Below, piece by piece: positions 54,191-62,880 of a stretch of 64,000 nt of DNA (its first letter is position 1; each line of letters opens with the position of its first letter). Where the stretch lies: NCBI GenBank assembly GCA_963828625.1, contig CAWHEX010000003.1:434001-498000 (forward strand), written 5' to 3'. The notes under the pieces were generated by a model. That model worked only from the letters and a program-made list of their open reading frames with translations, searched no databases and had not been told where the DNA came from. The position numbers and the translations under genes were made by a program. Source of the DNA: PALSA-894 sp963828625 (lineage in GTDB: Bacteria > Pseudomonadota > Alphaproteobacteria > Rhizobiales > Xanthobacteraceae).

Positions 54191-54718
54191 TTATTTCCCG
54201 AAAAATTGCAAACCCTTCGCAACAACGTCGCCGAGCAGAAGCAACACTGCGGCCCACACAAACGCAGAGCTAAAATTCGCGATCTGAAATCGCCAGAACG
54301 GCATCTCGAAAATACCGGCGACGAGCGGCACCGAGGCGCGCAGCGGTCCGGAAAAGCGCCCGATGAAAATGCCGAGCGCGCCCCACTTCTTGATGAAGGT
54401 CTCGCCTTTCGGAATCAGCTCCGGATGTTTCGAGAGCGGCCAGATGTGCTGCACGGTGTGTTCGAGCTTCCGCCCGATCCAGTAGGACAGCCAGTCGCCC
54501 AGCGCCGCGCCGATCGAGCCCGCGATCCAGATCGGCCAGAAATTCAGTCCGCCAGCCTGGATGATCGTACCGATCAGCACCAGCACGCCCCAGGCGGGTA
54601 CCAGCAGCGACACGAAGGCGAGCGACTCCGCGAAGGCGAGCGCAAACACGATCGGCGCGGCCCAGGCCGCGTGCATGCGCGCGAAATCGGCGATCGGCTG
54701 CACGTAGTGTTCGAACAT
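54191..54718 (-). CDS. DedA-family membrane protein
   Basis: A 175-residue protein of the DedA (SNARE-associated/VTT) family. Hydrophobic segments flank the signature GRFSGPLRASVPLVAGIFEM, with FAESLAFVSLLVPAW near the N-terminus. DedA proteins are lipid scramblase or flippase-like and affect envelope homeostasis. It is slightly shorter than E. coli DedA. Divergent from parE, with 136 bases between them. Confidence 0.88.
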   Translation of the reverse strand: MFEHYVQPIADFARMHAAWAAPIVFALAFAESLAFVSLLVPAWGVLVLIGTIIQAGGLNFWPIWIAGSIGAALGDWLSYWIGRKLEHTVQHIWPLSKHPELIPKGETFIKKWGALGIFIGRFSGPLRASVPLVAGIFEMPFWRFQIANFSSAFVWAAVLLLLGDVVAKGLQFFGK

Positions 54719-54854
54719 CTGGGCTGAAGTCCTTGGAAGACCTTCGGTCTAGCCTGCCGCACGGCCCCGCGCCAGCGGCGGAATGTCACGATGCCGCCAA
54801 AGCCGTGGCATAGTCGAGGGCAATTGATTCGTGGTCCAGCAAGAAGAACAACAC

Positions 54855-56906
54855 ATGGCAAAAGCCGCCAAGAAACCAGCCGATACCAGCGACCTGTTCG
54901 CCGACAGCCCCTCCTCCCGCCGCTTGCAGGCCAAGGCGGTGCGTAGCGCGCCCGCGCCCAAGGGCGAGTCCTATACGGCGCGCGACATCGAGGTGCTCGA
55001 AGGCTTGGAGCCCGTGCGCCGCCGGCCCGGCATGTATATCGGCGGCACGGACGAGAAGGCGCTGCATCACCTGTTCGCCGAAGTGATCGACAACGCGATG
55101 GACGAGGCGCTCGCAGGGCACGCGAGCACCATCGAGGTCGAGATGACCGCTGATGGTTTTGTCAGCGTCACCGACAACGGGCGCGGCATGCCGGTCGATC
55201 CGCATCCGAAATTCCCGAAGAAATCCGCGCTCGAAGTCATCATGACGACGCTGCATGCGGGCGGAAAGTTCGACTCCAAGGTCTATGAAACCTCAGGCGG
55301 CCTGCACGGCGTCGGCGTGTCGGTCACGAACGCGCTGTCGGACCGACTCGAAGTGGAAGTCTGGCGCGGACAGGAGCATTACCGCCAGGTCTTCGAGCGC
55401 GGCATTCCGAAGAGCAAGATCGAGAAGCTCGGGCGCGCGCCGAACAAGCGTGGCACCAAGGTGCGCTTCCACCCGGACTCGCAGATTTTTGGCGCGAAGG
55501 CTGCGTTCAAGCCGGCGCGGATCTTCAAGATGGCGCGATCGAAGGCCTACCTGTTCGGCGGCGTCAAAATCCATTGGAAGTGCGACAAGGCGTTGCTCGT
55601 CGGCATCGAAGACGTGCCGGAGCAGGAGACTTTCCATTTCGAGCGCGGCCTCACGGACTTCCTCACCGCCGCGCTGCATGGCACCACGCTGGTCCATCCC
55701 GACATCTTCGCCGGAAAGGTCGGCAAGACTGGCGGCCATGGTGGCGTCGAATGGGCGATTGCGTGGGTGGCGGACGCGGACGGATTTGTCTCCTCCTACT
55801 GCAACACGATCCCGACTCAGGACGGCGGCACCCACGAGGCCGGCCTGCGCGCCGCATTGACGCGCGGCATCCGCGATCACGCCGAACGCTCCAGCCAATC
55901 CAAGCGCGCCGCCAACATCACGCAGGACGACGTGATGATCGGCGCGAGCTGCATGCTCTCGGTGTTCATCCGCGAGCCGGAATTCCAGGGCCAGACGAAA
56001 GATCGCCTCGCGACCGTCGAGGCGCAGCGCATCACCGAAGCCGCGATCAAGGACAATGTCGATCACTGGCTCGCCGGGAATCCCACGCAGGCGAACAGGC
56101 TGCTCGACTGGGTGATCGAGCGCGCCGACGAGCGGCTGCGCCGCCGGGCCGAGAAGGAAACGCAGCGCAAGAGCGCGACGCGCAAGCTGCGCCTGCCCGG
56201 CAAGCTCGCCGACTGCTCCAACACCGCGTCGCAAGGCTCCGAGCTGTTCATCGTCGAAGGCGACAGCGCCGGAGGCTCGGCCAAGCAGGCGCGCGACCGC
56301 GCCAATCAGGCGGTGCTGCCGCTGCGCGGCAAGATCCTCAACGTTGCCTCCGCCGGCAAGGACAAGCTCGCCGGCAACCAGCAACTCGCCGATCTGGTGC
56401 AGGCGCTCGGCGCCGGCACCGGCGCACACTATCGCGACGAGGACCTGCGCTACGACCGCGTGATCGTCATGACCGACGCCGACGTGGACGGCGCGCACAT
56501 CGCGGCGCTGCTGATCACGTTTTTCTACCGGCAGATGCCGCAACTGATCGAGCGCGGGCACCTCTATCTCGCGGTGCCGCCGCTCTATCGCCTGTCACAC
56601 AGCGGCAAGACCTTCTATGCGCGCAATGAAGGGCATCGCGACGAGCTTCTGAAAAAGGAATTCCACGCCAACGCGAAGGTCGAGATCGGGCGCTTCAAGG
56701 GCCTCGGCGAGATGATGCCGGCGCAGCTGAAGGAAACCACGATGGACCCGAGGAAGCGCACCTTGCTCAAGGTGATGTTGCTGACCGACGACCGCGCCGA
56801 CACCGAATCTTCGGTCGAGCGGCTGATGGGCACGAAGGCCGAGACGCGCTTCGCCTTCATCCAGGAACGTGCGGAGTTCGCGAGCGAGGAATTGCTCGAC
56901 GTCTAG
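54855..56906 (+). CDS. parE: DNA topoisomerase IV subunit B
   Basis: A 683-residue type IIA topoisomerase subunit: GHKL ATPase (EVIDNAMDEALAGHAS, DNGRGMPV, GGLHGVGVSVTNALS), transducer domain, and TOPRIM domain (ELFIVEGDSAGGSAKQARDR, TDADVDGAHIAALL). The C-terminal ending DRRADTESSVERLMG-like (DRADTESSVERLMGTK) identifies ParE rather than GyrB by the missing TOPRIM insertion. It decatenates daughter chromosomes with ParC. ATG 54855 was chosen; an upstream in-frame start at 54831 is less likely. Confidence 0.95.
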   Translation: MAKAAKKPADTSDLFADSPSSRRLQAKAVRSAPAPKGESYTARDIEVLEGLEPVRRRPGMYIGGTDEKALHHLFAEVIDNAMDEALAGHASTIEVEMTADGFVSVTDNGRGMPVDPHPKFPKKSALEVIMTTLHAGGKFDSKVYETSGGLHGVGVSVTNALSDRLEVEVWRGQEHYRQVFERGIPKSKIEKLGRAPNKRGTKVRFHPDSQIFGAKAAFKPARIFKMARSKAYLFGGVKIHWKCDKALLVGIEDVPEQETFHFERGLTDFLTAALHGTTLVHPDIFAGKVGKTGGHGGVEWAIAWVADADGFVSSYCNTIPTQDGGTHEAGLRAALTRGIRDHAERSSQSKRAANITQDDVMIGASCMLSVFIREPEFQGQTKDRLATVEAQRITEAAIKDNVDHWLAGNPTQANRLLDWVIERADERLRRRAEKETQRKSATRKLRLPGKLADCSNTASQGSELFIVEGDSAGGSAKQARDRANQAVLPLRGKILNVASAGKDKLAGNQQLADLVQALGAGTGAHYRDEDLRYDRVIVMTDADVDGAHIAALLITFFYRQMPQLIERGHLYLAVPPLYRLSHSGKTFYARNEGHRDELLKKEFHANAKVEIGRFKGLGEMMPAQLKETTMDPRKRTLLKVMLLTDDRADTESSVERLMGTKAETRFAFIQERAEFASEELLDV

Positions 56907-56954
56907 CGCCCGGCCAAAATAACGCCGAATACAAAGCGTCTGCCTTCCAAAAGC

Positions 56955-56983
56955 AAAAACCCCGGGACAAAGCCCGGGGTTTT
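56955..56983. terminator. Two-way terminator between parE and the barrel protein
   Basis: Hairpin ccccggg/cccgggg (56960-56979, loop acaaag) has an A-run on the left (56955-56959) and TTTT on the right, so it can stop transcription from both convergent genes. Confidence 0.85.
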
Positions 56984-57005
56984 CCTGAGAACGATCCGCC
57001 GCGCT

Positions 57006-57836
57006 CTAGAATTTATAGTTCAGGCCGAGCCGACCAATGCTCTCGGTCAAGCGGTGATTGTGCGTGATGGTGGCGTTCGGGAGCGGCTGGGCGGTCCCTC
57101 CGATCACGGTCGCGATGCTCGTCGAAGAGGTCGTGCCGAGATCGGCGTAGAGGTATTCGCCCTTCACCGTCCAGTTCGCCGCGAACATCCACTCGATGCC
57201 GCCGCCCGCCGTCCAGCCCAGCCGCGAGTTGTTGGAGCTCGCCGTGTTGCAGATCGGCACCGCCGCGGTCGGGAAGCAGATCTGGTCGGCGAACGACACG
57301 TTGGCGACCGCAAGACCGCCGGTGGCGTAGAACAGCACCGGGCCGCTCGCAAAGCCCGCGCGGCCGCGGAAGGTCGAGAGCCATTTGGCGTCGAAGGATT
57401 CGCTGACGTTGCCGGGTACGATGGTGGCCGGGCCGCCGTTCGTGTTGCCGAGCGAAACCGCGGTGCGGCTTCCCTTGAGGCCGGTGTACTGTGCGTCAGC
57501 CTCGAGGCCGAACACGAGCGCGCCGGTCTGGTAGTTACATCCGATCTGGCCGCCGCCGACGAAGCCGCTGCCGTTGGAGGTGGCGTTCGCAGCCCCCGGG
57601 ATCACGGTCGCGGCCCCCGCCGCAAAGGCCGTGGCTCCTTCGGTGACGCCGGTCCAGGTGACGCTGTCGCGCGCCCATCCGCCGCCGGCGTTGCCGCCGA
57701 TGTAGCAGCCGGTCCAGTTGCTCGCGACGACCATCGCACGCGCCGGCGGACGCGCCTTCATCGCAATATCCGCAGCGCTCGCTTGCACCGCGGACAGCGC
57801 GATCAGTCCCAGCCCAATTTGTAACGCATGTTTCAT
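57006..57836 (-). CDS. Outer-membrane beta-barrel protein (Omp25/porin family)
   Basis: A 276-residue protein: signal peptide (ALQIGLGLIALSAVQASAADI), proline-rich linker (KARPPARAMVVAS), then a beta-barrel domain beginning NWTGCYIGGNAGGGWARDS with alternating hydrophobic strands and a C-terminal phenylalanine (LGLNYKF). This is the layout of the Omp25/Omp31-like barrels abundant in Rhizobiales. ATG 57836 was chosen; 57845 is in frame. A strong terminator follows. Confidence 0.85.
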   Translation of the reverse strand: MKHALQIGLGLIALSAVQASAADIAMKARPPARAMVVASNWTGCYIGGNAGGGWARDSVTWTGVTEGATAFAAGAATVIPGAANATSNGSGFVGGGQIGCNYQTGALVFGLEADAQYTGLKGSRTAVSLGNTNGGPATIVPGNVSESFDAKWLSTFRGRAGFASGPVLFYATGGLAVANVSFADQICFPTAAVPICNTASSNNSRLGWTAGGGIEWMFAANWTVKGEYLYADLGTTSSTSIATVIGGTAQPLPNATITHNHRLTESIGRLGLNYKF

Positions 57837-57977
57837 TGCAACCACCCCTTGGAAGTCCCGGGCGGAAGATCATCGCGATGGGCTTCGTCGTCTAGTGCAA
57901 ACGAGTTACAGTGCGGATCGCGACTTCGCTAAGGTTATCAAAGTGCTAACGAAGGCTTGGCGGCGCGTCGCGACACG

Positions 57978-58706
57978 ATGCACGCCACCGCTTCATCAAC
58001 GAGGGCGCAGCGCTTGCCTCCCCGCTCCCAACAAACTGCCCTGCTGATCGGTGCTTCGCGCGGCCTCGGGCTTGGGCTTGCGCGCGAATATCTGTCGCGC
58101 GGCTGGCGCGTGATCGCGACGGCGCGCAGCAACGCGTCGAAGCTCGAAGCGCTCGCGAAGGATGCGGGAGATAACCTGCGCATCGAGCGCGTCGACATCG
58201 CGGATACCGACGGCGTTGCGGAGCTTCGCGAAACGCTCGCCGACGAAAAGCTCGACCTGCTCTTTCTCGTTGCCGGCATCTCCGGCTCGGTGCCGAAGCC
58301 GCTGCACGAAGTGCCGCCCGACGAGGTCGCAAGGGTGTTTCTGGTCAATGCCTATTATCCGCTCGCGGCGGCTGACGCCTTGGCGGATCTGCTCAGGCCT
58401 AAATCGGTTGTGGCGTTCATGTCGTCCGGCCTCGGCAGCATCGCGGACAACGATTACGGCTCGTGGGAAACCTATCGGCTGAGCAAGGCGGCGCTGAACA
58501 TGGGCACGCGCAACTTCTTCCATCGCCACGCCGGACATGCGGTGCTCTCGATCGCACCCGGCTGGGTACGCACCGACATGGGCGGGCCGTCAGCTACGTT
58601 CGATGTCGCGACAAGCTGCCGCAATGTCGCGAATGCGATCGAAAAGCACGGCAGGAAGCCGGGCCACCGCTATGTGAATTACGACGGCGCCGAGTTGCCG
58701 TGGTAG
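57978..58706 (+). CDS. Short-chain dehydrogenase/reductase
   Basis: About 242 residues with the SDR cofactor motif LIGASRGLGLGLAREY, NAG-equivalent VAGISGS, catalytic serine region MSSGLGSIADND and YRLSK (Tyr/Lys), and a C-terminal APGWVRTDMGGPSA. The arginine after the first strand (TARS) suggests NADPH use. The substrate is unknown. The N-terminus is uncertain: ATG 57978 and TTG 58014 are both possible, and the segment before the Rossmann motif looks non-structural. The next gene starts 8 bases downstream. Confidence 0.85.
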   Translation: MHATASSTRAQRLPPRSQQTALLIGASRGLGLGLAREYLSRGWRVIATARSNASKLEALAKDAGDNLRIERVDIADTDGVAELRETLADEKLDLLFLVAGISGSVPKPLHEVPPDEVARVFLVNAYYPLAAADALADLLRPKSVVAFMSSGLGSIADNDYGSWETYRLSKAALNMGTRNFFHRHAGHAVLSIAPGWVRTDMGGPSATFDVATSCRNVANAIEKHGRKPGHRYVNYDGAELPW

Positions 58707-58714
58707 AAGGCGCC

Positions 58715-59335
58715 ATGCCGCAATCCGATCCGATCGATTTCTGGTTCTCCATCGGCAGCCTGTTCACGTTCCTCACCGTGATGCGCATGGACCGCGTCGA
58801 GGATACGACCGACGTGCGCTTCGTGTGGCGGCCGTTCCGCATCCGCACGATCATGCAGGAAATGAACAACCTGCCCGCCGCGCAGCCGAAGAAGCTCGCC
58901 TACGCGTTTCGCGACGTGCACCGCCGCGCCGCGATGTACGGCTTCGCATTCGAGGGCGAGCCGCCCTACCCGCTGCAGAACTCCGATCTCGCGAACCGCG
59001 TCGCCATCGTCGGCGCGCAGGAAGGCTGGTGCGCCGACTATGTGCGCGCGACCTACCGGCGCTGGTTCGTCGAGAAGCAGGAATGCGGCGCCGAGCCGAA
59101 CCTCTCCGACAGCCTGCGCGAGATCGGCGAGGACCCGCGGCGCGTGCTCGCGCTCGCGGAGGCCGACGCGACGACGCGCGCCTATGAGGCGGCAACCGAC
59201 GAGGCGCGTACGCTCGGGATATTCGGCGCGCCAACGTTCGTGACGCGCGGCGAGGTATTCTGGGGCGACGACCGGCTGAAAGACGCCGTCATCTGGCACG
59301 AACACGGCACGCTCGGCGCGCCGCGCCCGCCATGA
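58715..59335 (+). CDS. 2-Hydroxychromene-2-carboxylate isomerase/DsbA-like protein
   Basis: A 206-residue kappa-GST/DsbA-fold protein. The N-terminal FWFSIGSLFTFL carries the catalytic serine in place of the DsbA cysteine pair, and the cis-proline loop is FGAPTFVTRGEVFWGDDRL. It is related to the naphthalene-pathway isomerase, but most homologues lack a known substrate; usually it is glutathione-dependent. It is coupled to the SDR gene (8 bases), so the pair may act on one substrate. Confidence 0.82.
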   Translation: MPQSDPIDFWFSIGSLFTFLTVMRMDRVEDTTDVRFVWRPFRIRTIMQEMNNLPAAQPKKLAYAFRDVHRRAAMYGFAFEGEPPYPLQNSDLANRVAIVGAQEGWCADYVRATYRRWFVEKQECGAEPNLSDSLREIGEDPRRVLALAEADATTRAYEAATDEARTLGIFGAPTFVTRGEVFWGDDRLKDAVIWHEHGTLGAPRPP

Positions 59336-59341
59336 GCCGCA

Positions 59342-60325
59342 TTATTCGGAGAACTTCAGGTTTCCTTCCTTCACCACCGCCTGCCACAGCTTGATCTCCT
59401 CGGCGATGAGGTGACGGAATTCCTCCGGCTTGTTGCCGACCGGATTGACCGCCATGCCGATCAGCTGGTCGCGCACGTTGGTGTTGAGGATCACCTCACT
59501 CAATTCTTTCGCGAGCTTGTCGATGATCGGTTTCGGCGTGCCGGTCGGCAGGAAGAAGCCGCTCCACAATCCGACCACGACGCCGGAGACGCCGGCCTCC
59601 GCCATCGTCGGCACGTCGGGCAGTTCGCGCGTGCGTTTCGCGCCCGTCACCGCGAGCGCGCGCAGCTTGCCGGCCTGAATCTGCGCGGTGGTCGGCGGCG
59701 GATCGATGATCGCCATCGAGGCGTTGCCCGAAACCACGCCGAGCAGCATTTCGCCGCTGCTCTTGTAAGGGATGCCGACGCCGTTCGCGCCGGTGCGCAT
59801 CTTGAACAGTTCGGTCGGCAGCGTGAACGCCGGCGACGAACTTGAATAGTTCGCCTTGTCGGGATTGGCCTTGGTCCACTCCACCAGTTCCTTCACGGAC
59901 TTGGCGGGATGATCCGGATGCACGACGAGGATCAGCGGGAAATCCGCGATCATCGTCACCGGTTCGAAGCTTTTGAGCGTGTCGTAGCCGGTCTTGTAGA
60001 TGATCGGCCCGATCGCCATCGCGCCGCTCGCGCCGACCAGTACGGTGTAGCCGTCGGGCGCTTCCTTCGCCGCGTAGTCGGCGGCGAGCCGACCGCCCGC
60101 GCCCGGCTTGTTCTCGATGATGACCGTCCAGCCGGTGCGTTCGGCGAGCTTGGTCGCGACGAGGCGCGCGAAGATGTCGTTGCCGCCGCCGGCCGCGAAC
60201 CCGACGATCATGCGGATCGTCTTGTTCGGATAATTGGCCACGTCGCCCTGCGCGTTCGCGAGGCTCCCGCCTGCGGCCATTGCCGCGGCAGCCAGCGCAC
60301 CCATCAACCAGCGGCGCGTCCTCAT
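59342..60325 (-). CDS. Bug/TctC-family periplasmic solute-binding protein
   Basis: A 327-residue protein: a leader with twin arginine (TRRWLMGALAAAAMAAGGS), then the Bug opening YPNKTIRMIVGFAAGGGND and typical PGAGGRLAADYAAK. It is the second orphan Bug protein in the window; the ligand is unknown. ATG 60325 is preceded by GGGAGGAG. It converges with the HCCA-isomerase-like gene and is 61 bases downstream of an alpha/beta hydrolase on the same strand, possibly cotranscribed. Confidence 0.9.
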   Translation of the reverse strand: MRTRRWLMGALAAAAMAAGGSLANAQGDVANYPNKTIRMIVGFAAGGGNDIFARLVATKLAERTGWTVIIENKPGAGGRLAADYAAKEAPDGYTVLVGASGAMAIGPIIYKTGYDTLKSFEPVTMIADFPLILVVHPDHPAKSVKELVEWTKANPDKANYSSSSPAFTLPTELFKMRTGANGVGIPYKSSGEMLLGVVSGNASMAIIDPPPTTAQIQAGKLRALAVTGAKRTRELPDVPTMAEAGVSGVVVGLWSGFFLPTGTPKPIIDKLAKELSEVILNTNVRDQLIGMAVNPVGNKPEEFRHLIAEEIKLWQAVVKEGNLKFSE

Positions 60326-60386
60326 GGCGACTCCTCCCGTGATTTTGCGCGAACCTAGCGCAGCTTTCGCCGCGAGGCATCCACCT

Positions 60387-61088
60387 TCACTGACGCATCC
60401 ATGCCGCCATCGCACTGGTAACGGCGTCCGGCCGCTCCAGGGTCGAGAGGTGCCCGCAATCCGGGACCTTCACGAGCTTCGCGCCCGGAATGCCCGCCGC
60501 CATCTCCTCGGAGAGATGCGGCGGCGTCAGCTCATCCTGCGCTCCGACCAGCACGAGCGTCGGACAGCGGATCGTGGGCAGCAGCGGGCGGGAATCCGCC
60601 CGCGAGAGGATCGCCTTTTGCTGACGAACATAGCCCTGCGCGCCGACGTCGCGGCACATTGCGACGTGGATCGCCTTGAGGGCGGCGTCGCCGCGCCGGT
60701 CGGCGTGCACCAGCATCGGCCATGTGGTCTCGACCACCTCGTCGAAGCGTCCGTTTTCGGCGAGCGCGATACGCTTGTGGCGGACCTCCCGAACCTCGGG
60801 CGGATCGTCCCGCGCGCCGGTATCGAGCAGCGCCAGCCTCGCGACGCGGTCAGCCGCCTGCCGCACCATCTCCAGCGCGATGTAGCCGCCCATCGAGAGA
60901 CCGGCGAGCGCGAAGCGCGGCGGCGCGGCATCGAGGACGCGCCGCGCGATCGCCGCCATCGTGTCGTCCGCGACGTGGTGCGCGACCGTGACCGGCCCGA
61001 ATGTCCAGAGCGCCGGAATCTGGGATGCGTAAAGGCGCGGGGAACAGTTCAGTCCGGGCACCAGAACAATCGGCAGAGTTTCACCCAA
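60387..61088 (-). CDS. Alpha/beta hydrolase
   Basis: A 233-residue cytoplasmic serine hydrolase: IVLVPGLNCSPRLY, nucleophile elbow GLSMGGYIALEM, the acid in GAQDELTPPHL and final histidine in DCGHLSTLERPD. It resembles small esterases of the 3-oxoadipate enol-lactonase/BioH type, but the substrate is not determinable. ATG 61088 gives the fold at the N-terminus. Divergent from rhlE with 209 bases between them. Confidence 0.82.
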   Translation of the reverse strand: MGETLPIVLVPGLNCSPRLYASQIPALWTFGPVTVAHHVADDTMAAIARRVLDAAPPRFALAGLSMGGYIALEMVRQAADRVARLALLDTGARDDPPEVREVRHKRIALAENGRFDEVVETTWPMLVHADRRGDAALKAIHVAMCRDVGAQGYVRQQKAILSRADSRPLLPTIRCPTLVLVGAQDELTPPHLSEEMAAGIPGAKLVKVPDCGHLSTLERPDAVTSAMAAWMRQ

Positions 61089-61158
61089 GCATCGCCTCCC
61101 ACTTGCGATTTGCCATGAAAAATTAGGCTTTATCGCATCTTGTTGCAGTGCAGCATAT

Positions 61159-61186
61159 TGACTTTAAGGAACGGATGACTATGTTC
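61159..61186 (+). promoter_or_regulatory. Candidate sigma-70-type promoter of rhlE
   Basis: TTGACT (61159-61164) and TATGTT (61181-61186) are separated by 16 bases in an AT-rich patch, unusual in this GC-rich sequence. Transcription from here would give an rhlE leader of roughly 100 bases. Confidence 0.4.
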
Positions 61187-61297
61187 CTCATCGACCGGTC
61201 CGATTGCAAGATTCGACCGCCCTCCCCGCGCAACAAATGTCATCGTTCCGTGTCCGGCGCGGTGTAGCTCCGAGGGCAGTCACCCATTCGAGGCTTC

Positions 61298-62638
61298 ATG
61301 TCCTTCGCTGATCTAGGTTTGTCCGAAAAAGTCCAATCCGCCGTCGCGGCGACCGGCTATACGACGCCGACCCCGATCCAAGAGCAGGCTATTCCCCACG
61401 TTCTCGCGCGCAGCGACGTGCTTGGCATTGCGCAGACGGGCACCGGCAAGACCGCCGCTTTCGTGTTGCCGATGATCACCATGCTGGAAAAGGGCCGCGC
61501 CCGCGCGCGCATGCCGCGCACGCTCATCCTCGAGCCGACGCGCGAACTCGCCGCGCAGGTGCAGGAAGCCTTCATCAAGTACGGCGCCAAGCACAAGCTC
61601 ACGGTCGCGCTCATCATCGGCGGCGTTTCGTTCGACGATCAGGACGCCAAGCTGATGCGCGGCGTCGATGTGCTGATCGCAACGCCGGGCCGCCTGCTCG
61701 ACCATCACGAGCGCGGACGCCTGCTGATGACCGGCGTCGAACTGCTGGTGATCGACGAAGCCGACCGCATGCTCGACATGGGCTTCATTCCCGACATCGA
61801 GCGCATCTGCAAGCTGGTGCCGTTCACGCGCCAGACGCTGTTCTTCACCGCGACGATGCCGCCCGAGATCCAGCGCATCACCGAACAGTTCCTGCACAAC
61901 CCGGTTCGCGTGGAAGTTTCGCGACCCGCCACAACGGTTGCGACGATCAGGCAAGAGCTGGTGAAGACCGGCCGCGAGTCGCACGAGAAGCGCGACACCC
62001 TGCGCACGCTGATCCGCGCGGCCGAAGGGCTCACCAACGCAATCATCTTCTGCAACCGCAAGCGCGAGGTCGCGACCCTGCACCGCTCGCTTGTCAGTCA
62101 TGGGTTCTCGGCGATCGCGCTGCACGGCGATATGGACCAGTCGGCGCGCACGGCCGCGCTTGAGCAGTTCCGCCGCGGCGAGATCAAGCTGCTTGTCGCC
62201 TCGGACGTCGCGGCGCGCGGGCTGGATATTCCGGCCGTCAGCCACGTCTTCAATTTCGATGTTCCGCATCATCCGGACGATTACGTCCACCGCATTGGCC
62301 GCACCGGCCGGGCGGGCCGATCAGGCGTCGCGATTACTATCGTTGCCCCGATCGATACCAAGGCGATCGGCGCGATCGAGAAGCTGATCGGGCAGACGCT
62401 GTCCTGGGGCGAGGAGCCGGCGCGAACGGCGGAAGCGCCGCCGCGCGAGCGCCCTGCCCCGCGGCCGAAACGGCAAGCACATCAGCCGCGTCGCGGGAAT
62501 GAGCCGCGTCCGGCCCCCAAGGTCGCGCAGCTCGACGAGGCGCGCTCGCGCCGCCCTGCTCCACGTCCTCGCGTAGAGGAAGGGGACGAGTCACACCTAC
62601 CGGCATTCCTGCTGCGGCCAGTTACGCTCAAGGCCTGA
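61298..62638 (+). CDS. rhlE: DEAD-box ATP-dependent RNA helicase RhlE
   Basis: 446 residues with the Q-motif (TTPTPIQEQAIP), Walker A QTGTGKT (K51), DEAD at residues 153-156 in VIDEADRMLDMGF, motif III FTATMP and motif VI HRIGRTGRAGRSG. The C-terminal tail of about 75 residues is basic and proline/arginine-rich, typical of RhlE, for RNA binding. It remodels ribosomal RNA and mRNA, often cold-induced. A long leader is predicted upstream. No frameshift. Confidence 0.94.
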   Translation: MSFADLGLSEKVQSAVAATGYTTPTPIQEQAIPHVLARSDVLGIAQTGTGKTAAFVLPMITMLEKGRARARMPRTLILEPTRELAAQVQEAFIKYGAKHKLTVALIIGGVSFDDQDAKLMRGVDVLIATPGRLLDHHERGRLLMTGVELLVIDEADRMLDMGFIPDIERICKLVPFTRQTLFFTATMPPEIQRITEQFLHNPVRVEVSRPATTVATIRQELVKTGRESHEKRDTLRTLIRAAEGLTNAIIFCNRKREVATLHRSLVSHGFSAIALHGDMDQSARTAALEQFRRGEIKLLVASDVAARGLDIPAVSHVFNFDVPHHPDDYVHRIGRTGRAGRSGVAITIVAPIDTKAIGAIEKLIGQTLSWGEEPARTAEAPPRERPAPRPKRQAHQPRRGNEPRPAPKVAQLDEARSRRPAPRPRVEEGDESHLPAFLLRPVTLKA

Positions 62639-62783
62639 AAGCGCCGTTGAAAATATTCTCGATGATTTCGGGAGCGTGTGACGCAGCGTTCGCCGTAAGC
62701 TGGCAAGAGCATTACCTCTGCGGCAGTGTGTGAAACTACCTCACGAAAACGTTTGCGGCCAAAGCTTCCCTCAATAACTCACG

Positions 62784-62798
62784 TTTACCCTCTGTTTA
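62784..62798. promoter_or_regulatory. CtrA-like half-site pair upstream of the GGDEF gene
   Basis: TTTA (62784-62787) and TTTA (62795-62798) are 7 bases apart, as in the CtrA box TTAA-N7-TTAA but with one mismatch in each half. They lie 83-97 bases before the GGDEF start in a 242-base gap that holds no gene. Weak match; recorded because of the position. Confidence 0.25.
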
Positions 62799-62880
62799 TG
62801 GCTCGTCGCATAGGGTTAAACCCGTAGTCGGGGGGTTGGATCGCGTGGCTTTCGGGCCGCGCGAGCGGAGCTGCACACAC

